A DNA stretch of 64,000 nucleotides, taken from JBMNFB01 sp050949085 (GTDB lineage: Bacteria > Bacillota > UBA994 > UBA5500). Positions 61,025 to 64,000 of this stretch are shown here, one piece after another (within the stretch, counting starts at the first letter, position 1; every line of letters begins with the position of its first letter). A program made the translations under genes and the position numbers. Below the pieces are notes generated by a model. The model was not told where the DNA came from and did not search any database. It worked only from the letters and a program-made list of their open reading frames with translations. The stretch spans positions 167,854-231,853 of the forward strand of contig JBMNFB010000011.1 of NCBI GenBank assembly GCA_050949085.1. Direction: 5' to 3'.

Positions 61025-62362
61025 TTGGATTTGGACACCATTCGCCAGCGGGTTGAGGCCTTCTGCCAGAGCCTCTATCACGCCATGCACCGTTGTCATA
61101 TCGGCAAGAGCAGCCAGCTGCCCTTGCAGCAACTCTTCGCAGATGCAGCCATCTTCGATAAGCAGACAGTAGCCATCCTGCGCGAGGCCCTCCTCACTGC
61201 CAGCCCGGCAGAGCGAGGCCCGCTTCAGCGGCTCTTTCATTTTGTTGCCGAAGGCGCCCTGCGCCGCGCCCTGCTCCCCTTCGATCAGACTATCGCCCAG
61301 CATTACGATCAGCTGCCTTTTCCCGGCACCTGGGCCGAGCACGACGCCATCTTTGTCCTTCACCTGGCCGAGAATCGGCTGCCGCCCGAGGCGGTCGCCG
61401 CGCTCCTGCCCCTGCATCAGCAGCGTTGGGACGCTCTGTTGCAGGAGATGCGCGACTTAGGCTTTGTCGACATCTCCGCCTACTGGCAGCAGACGCTGGG
61501 CATCGACCTCGCCGACCTGGTCACCCGCGCCGAGCACCATCTGGCGCAGACCCATGCTGAATACCTGCACGGTCTCAGGAGCCTCGGCGAGTTCTCCAGC
61601 CGACAGCAGCTGGAGCAGGCCCTGCGCCTCGACCAATTTGGTCTGCTTTTCCCCGAAGCCGAGCTGGTGCCGATGATGGAAGACACCCTCTATCATCTGG
61701 GCGTCGATATCACCCGCCAGCCCAACCTGGTGCTGGAGGTCAACCGCGAGCTGCCCACCGGTTCCACCATGGCCTTCCCGGTGCGCGTGCCCGAGGAGAT
61801 CTACGTTGTCGTCGCCCCTAGCGGCGGTGTCGATGCCTATACCCAGGCGCTGCATGTGACCGGCATGATCCTGCCGCGGCTGCTGATCAGCCCCGAGGCT
61901 CCCTGGGTGCAACGCCGCCTGCTCGATCACTCCATCCAACAGGCCCATGGCGCACTCCTGGCCGGTCTACTACAGAATGCTGCCTGGCTGAGCGATCTGC
62001 TCGGCTTTCCCGAGGAGGAACTACCCAGATTCTCCCGCCTCGTAGGCTTACGCCGGCTCTACTGCCTGCGCCGGGCTGCGGCCCGCCTGATCTTTGCCAT
62101 GGACTATTCGCTGGGGCAGGCCGACTATGTCGATACCTTCACCCAGGCTCTGGGTGTCCCGCACCAGCCTGCCGATCTGGCGCTGGATATGGGTTCCCTG
62201 CGCCGCTCGCTGCAGACCTGGCAGGGTTTGCAGGCCGGCTTCCGACTGGAAGAGAGCATCCTGCAACGCTTCGGCCCGGCCTGGTATCGCGACCCCGCGG
62301 CCACTCAGCTGTTGCACCATCTCTGGAGCTGTGGGAAGTGCGGATTGGGAGATGAGAGATGA
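61025..62362 (+). CDS. M3-like peptidase homologue lacking the HExxH motif
   Basis: 445 residues, mostly helical. Residues 235-285 (LEVNRELPTGSTMAFPVRVP, EEIYVVVAPSGGVDAYTQAL, HVTGMILP) align in pattern with the region before and across HExxH of M3/M32-type metallopeptidases, but the catalytic string is HVTGM: the glutamate is V and the second histidine M. Downstream helices (LLDHSIQQAHGALLAGLL, YCLRRAAARLIFAMDYSLG) also fit that fold. So it is probably a non-catalytic member with unknown role. TTG 61025 after GGGGTG. The last codons (GKCGLGDER) and the stop come from a purine heptad array. Confidence 0.6.
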   Translation: MDLDTIRQRVEAFCQSLYHAMHRCHIGKSSQLPLQQLFADAAIFDKQTVAILREALLTASPAERGPLQRLFHFVAEGALRRALLPFDQTIAQHYDQLPFPGTWAEHDAIFVLHLAENRLPPEAVAALLPLHQQRWDALLQEMRDLGFVDISAYWQQTLGIDLADLVTRAEHHLAQTHAEYLHGLRSLGEFSSRQQLEQALRLDQFGLLFPEAELVPMMEDTLYHLGVDITRQPNLVLEVNRELPTGSTMAFPVRVPEEIYVVVAPSGGVDAYTQALHVTGMILPRLLISPEAPWVQRRLLDHSIQQAHGALLAGLLQNAAWLSDLLGFPEEELPRFSRLVGLRRLYCLRRAAARLIFAMDYSLGQADYVDTFTQALGVPHQPADLALDMGSLRRSLQTWQGLQAGFRLEESILQRFGPAWYRDPAATQLLHHLWSCGKCGLGDER

Positions 62363-62408
62363 GAAGTGGGAGAGGAGAAGTGGGATTTGAGGAGTGAGAG
62401 ATGGGAAG
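62333..62408 (+). repeat. Purine heptad array, GARRTGR type
   Basis: Eleven in-phase units (GGGAAGT, GGGAGAT, GAGAGAT, GAGAAGT, GGGAGAG, GAGAAGT, GGGATTT, GAGGAGT, GAGAGAT, GGGAAGG). It supplies the 3' end and stop codon of the preceding gene and ends about 25 bases before the pcp ribosome binding site. Confidence 0.75.
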
Positions 62409-62442
62409 GGGGCACTTAATCCAGAATCCAAGGAGGCAGAAC

Positions 62443-63078
62443 ATGAAGATCCTACTCACAGGTTTTGAGCCGTTTGGCGGCGAATCTATCAACCCCGCCC
62501 TGCAGGCCACCCAGCTGTTGCACGGCTGCACCATCACCGCTAAGAATCAGGAGGGCGAAGAGGTGACGGCCGAAGTCGTCAGCATCGAAGTTCCCGTCAG
62601 CTGGGAGCGCGCTCTCCCCGTCGTGGTTGAGGCTATTGAGGAGCACCAGCCAGTGGCAGTGCTCAGCGTCGGCCAGGCCGGCGGGCGAGCCAAGATGGCT
62701 CCCGAATATATCGGTATCAACGTCATGAACGGCAAGGATAACTACGGCGTCGTCAAGACCGACGAGCGCATCGATCCGGACGGCCCCGACGGCATCTTCT
62801 CCACCCTGCCGGTGCTGCAGATGGTGGCGGCCATGAAGGAGGACGGCATCCCTGCTGCCGTCTCCTACACCGCCGGCACCTACCTCTGCAATTACCTGGC
62901 CTATGCCGTACGCCACTATGCCAGCCAGGAGGGGCTGCAGCTCAAATCGGGCTTTGTGCACGTCCCCTTCCTCACCAGCCAGGTGCTGGAGAAGCCCTCG
63001 GCCGTGGCCAGCATGCCCCTGGAGATGATTGTCGACGGGCTGCGCGCCTGCATTCGCGCCATCATCGCCGACCAGTAG
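62443..63078 (+). CDS. pcp: Pyroglutamyl-peptidase I
   Basis: 211 residues. KILLTGFEPFGGESINPA start; GQAGGRAKMAPEYIGINVM with the catalytic glutamate region; YTAGTYLCNYLAYAVRHY with nucleophile Cys; GFVHVPFL with His. Cysteine peptidase C15 that removes N-terminal pyroglutamate. ATG 62443 with AAGGAGG. Terminator at 63180. Confidence 0.95.
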   Translation: MKILLTGFEPFGGESINPALQATQLLHGCTITAKNQEGEEVTAEVVSIEVPVSWERALPVVVEAIEEHQPVAVLSVGQAGGRAKMAPEYIGINVMNGKDNYGVVKTDERIDPDGPDGIFSTLPVLQMVAAMKEDGIPAAVSYTAGTYLCNYLAYAVRHYASQEGLQLKSGFVHVPFLTSQVLEKPSAVASMPLEMIVDGLRACIRAIIADQ

Positions 63079-63083
63079 AAAAG

Positions 63084-63155
63084 CATGTTCGTAGGACATG
63101 CGAGGTCCGATAAAGACAAAAGGTGATACTTGCCTGCAAGTATCAGTTAGTTCCT
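63084..63155 (+). repeat. Paired-hairpin element, copy 1
   Basis: GCATGTTCGTAGGACATGC hairpin, linker GAGGTCCGATAAAGAC, then GATACTTGC-CT-GCAAGTATC hairpin and CAGTTAGTTCCTTT. Copy 2 at 63653 keeps the plan with changed but compensated stems. Confidence 0.7.
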
Positions 63156-63179
63156 TTCAACATTCCCGTATGACATGCT

Positions 63180-63206
63180 GGAGCGCCCAAGTGGCGCTCC
63201 TTTTCA
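63180..63206 (+). terminator. Terminator, probably of pcp
   Basis: GGAGCGCC / GGCGCTCC stem, loop CAAGT, TTTTC. Confidence 0.88.
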
Positions 63207-63258
63207 TTTGCCCCCGAAGTAAACATAACCGACATAGGGTAGTCGATTCCAAAAATAC

Positions 63259-63355
63259 ATGCTATACTAGAATTGCACATCAATTCGGTAAGCCCCACGG
63301 GTTTACATACATCCAACCCTACGGCAGGGCCACGGAAGCTCTGCCGCTTTTTTGT
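63259..63355 (+). ncRNA. Candidate small RNA or attenuator with own promoter and terminator
   Basis: TGCTATACT extended -10 (TATACT at 63262-63267), then GTAAGCCC-CAC-GGGTTTAC hairpin (about 63287-63305), then a CGGCAGGGC...GCTCTGCCG hairpin followed by TTTTTTG (63321-63356). A transcript of about 80 bases. No known family recognised; about 570 bases separate it from the next gene. Confidence 0.45.
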
Positions 63356-63356
63356 T

Positions 63357-63632
63357 TCAATATGGTAACATCGGTCTCCCCGGGCGTGGACAGGCAGGAA
63401 TTTAGCCTTCGGCAGCCTAATAGACATAGAGAAAGCAATCGCCACTTTTACAATTCCATTACATAGGAACCTCCGTTAGGTGCTTGCGTCTAAGCACATG
63501 GAGGAATGACCCTGGGAAAATAGTAGGACAATTTGTTACAACTGCTTTACAAAGCGGGCGGATGAATTGTCAGCCATTTACCAGCGTCATAGAATTGTGG
63601 CGAATGGCAGGCTCAGATCTGAGCCTCGCGCT
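63357..63632 (+). other. Non-coding interval
   Basis: Contains CCTCC...GTGCTT-GCGTCT-AAGCAC...GGAGG (about 63471-63505), a nested hairpin. Otherwise nothing recognised. Confidence 0.45.
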
Positions 63633-63740
63633 GGAACCTTGAAAACTGAAAGCATGCCCGCAGGACATGCGAGGGCCAATAGAGATGGAACTTGCTCGCA
63701 AGTTTCAGTTGGTACCTTAATAGCATGTTCGCAAGACATG
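63633..63740 (+). repeat. rRNA-leader-like motif and paired-hairpin element, copy 2
   Basis: AACCTTGAAAACTGAAAGC equals the start of the 16S processing arm (434), but no rRNA follows. It runs into GCATGCCCGCAGGACATGC, GAGGGCCAATAGAGATGG, ACTTGC-TCGC-AAGT, CAGTTGGTACCTTA, then one more GCATGTTCGCAAGACATGC hairpin. Confidence 0.65.
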
Positions 63741-63923
63741 CAAGCATCTTCCAGGTTCTTGTGCGAGCCCTGCCTGATCATGTCATTGGTGTGGAGCTCG
63801 TACCAATGGCAAATCCACGATCCACAAAGGAGGGAGGCCCGACATTACGGGTAAAAGCGATTCCATTGGTTGTCTGTTGCTTCGAGGACTCTTAGGTTAT
63901 ATCACTAAACAGGAGGGAAATGA

Positions 63924-64000
63924 ATGCGTAAACTACTCGCACTAGTTGCGACCGTGGCCATGGTGCTCGGCATGTTCAGCGGCGTGGCGTTTGCTGAAGA
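63924..64000 (+). CDS. Secreted protein, N-terminal fragment
   Basis: The first 25 codons encode a typical signal peptide (RKLLALVATVAMVLGMFSGV then AFAE) with cleavage expected after AFA. AGGAGG lies seven to eight bases before ATG 63924. The mature protein is beyond the window; S-layer or cell-surface proteins often start like this, but identity is open. The 850-base leader region upstream is unusual. Confidence 0.85.
   Translation, partial: MRKLLALVATVAMVLGMFSGVAFAE

Overview
The window is oriC-proximal chromosome of an anaerobic, endospore-forming Bacillota (Firmicutes) with fairly high G+C. Evidence: the gene order gyrA, rrn operon, yyaC, rpsF-ssb-rpsR, yybS, rplI, dnaB, walRK-yycHI, htrA, rlmH matches the replication-origin region of Bacillus and many Clostridia; sporulation genes (yyaC, gerW), RNA polymerase delta (rpoE), complete [FeFe]-hydrogenase maturation genes (TM1266-type regulator, hydG, hydE, hydF) and an anaerobic lysine-degradation cluster are present. 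I do not name a genus. LAYOUT. 1-7171: gyrA 3' end, then a 16S-tRNAIle-tRNAAla-23S-5S operon. Its rRNA genes are enlarged: a hairpin insertion in 16S helix 6 and three intervening sequences (IVSs) in 23S. One IVS carries a truncated four-helix-bundle (S23/IVP) reading frame, one carries an apparently intact GIY-YIG nuclease gene, and the third shares that one's terminal inverted repeats. 7283-16263: a tandem duplication of a yacP / PLP fold-III enzyme / M23 peptidase / bactofilin / lipid-kinase block, in which the first copy is decaying, followed by yyaC. 16381-24163: membrane genes and the rpsF-ssb-rpsR to rplI-dnaB replication/ribosome block. 24351-24791: four tRNAs. 24894-36068: Na/Pi transporter, LysM-G5-M23 peptidase, walRK-yycHI, two more tRNAs, htrA, rlmH. 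36164-39945: a minus-strand GntR-ABC transporter operon with two operators. 40226-44146: ytfI-like gene, gerW, hisS, gamma-carbonic anhydrase, speE. 44418-48406: hydrogenase maturation operon. 48842-58244: a sigma-54 activator and a sigma-54 promoter driving kdd-kamABCDE. 58588-63078: rpoE, pyrG, a degenerate M3-like peptidase homologue, pcp. 63079-64000: structured non-coding DNA and the start of a secreted-protein gene. HOW IT FITS TOGETHER. The lysine genes form one regulated unit: KamA moves the alpha-amino group, KamDE moves the epsilon-amino group, Kdd oxidises the product, and KamB/KamC are the reactivation system for the B12 enzyme. The hydrogenase maturases imply H2 metabolism suited to amino-acid fermentation. 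WalRK, YycHI, HtrA, the M23 enzymes and bactofilin point to cell-wall control. REPEATS. At least four dispersed non-coding families recur: a heptanucleotide family (GARRTKR) that builds the rRNA expansions, a GGGGACGGTTCTCA element whose first bases are the TGA stop codon of four different genes, an imperfect palindrome present on both sides of the kam cluster in opposite orientation, and a paired-hairpin element near the right end. The most unusual signal is the set of rRNA-embedded, ORF-bearing IVSs.
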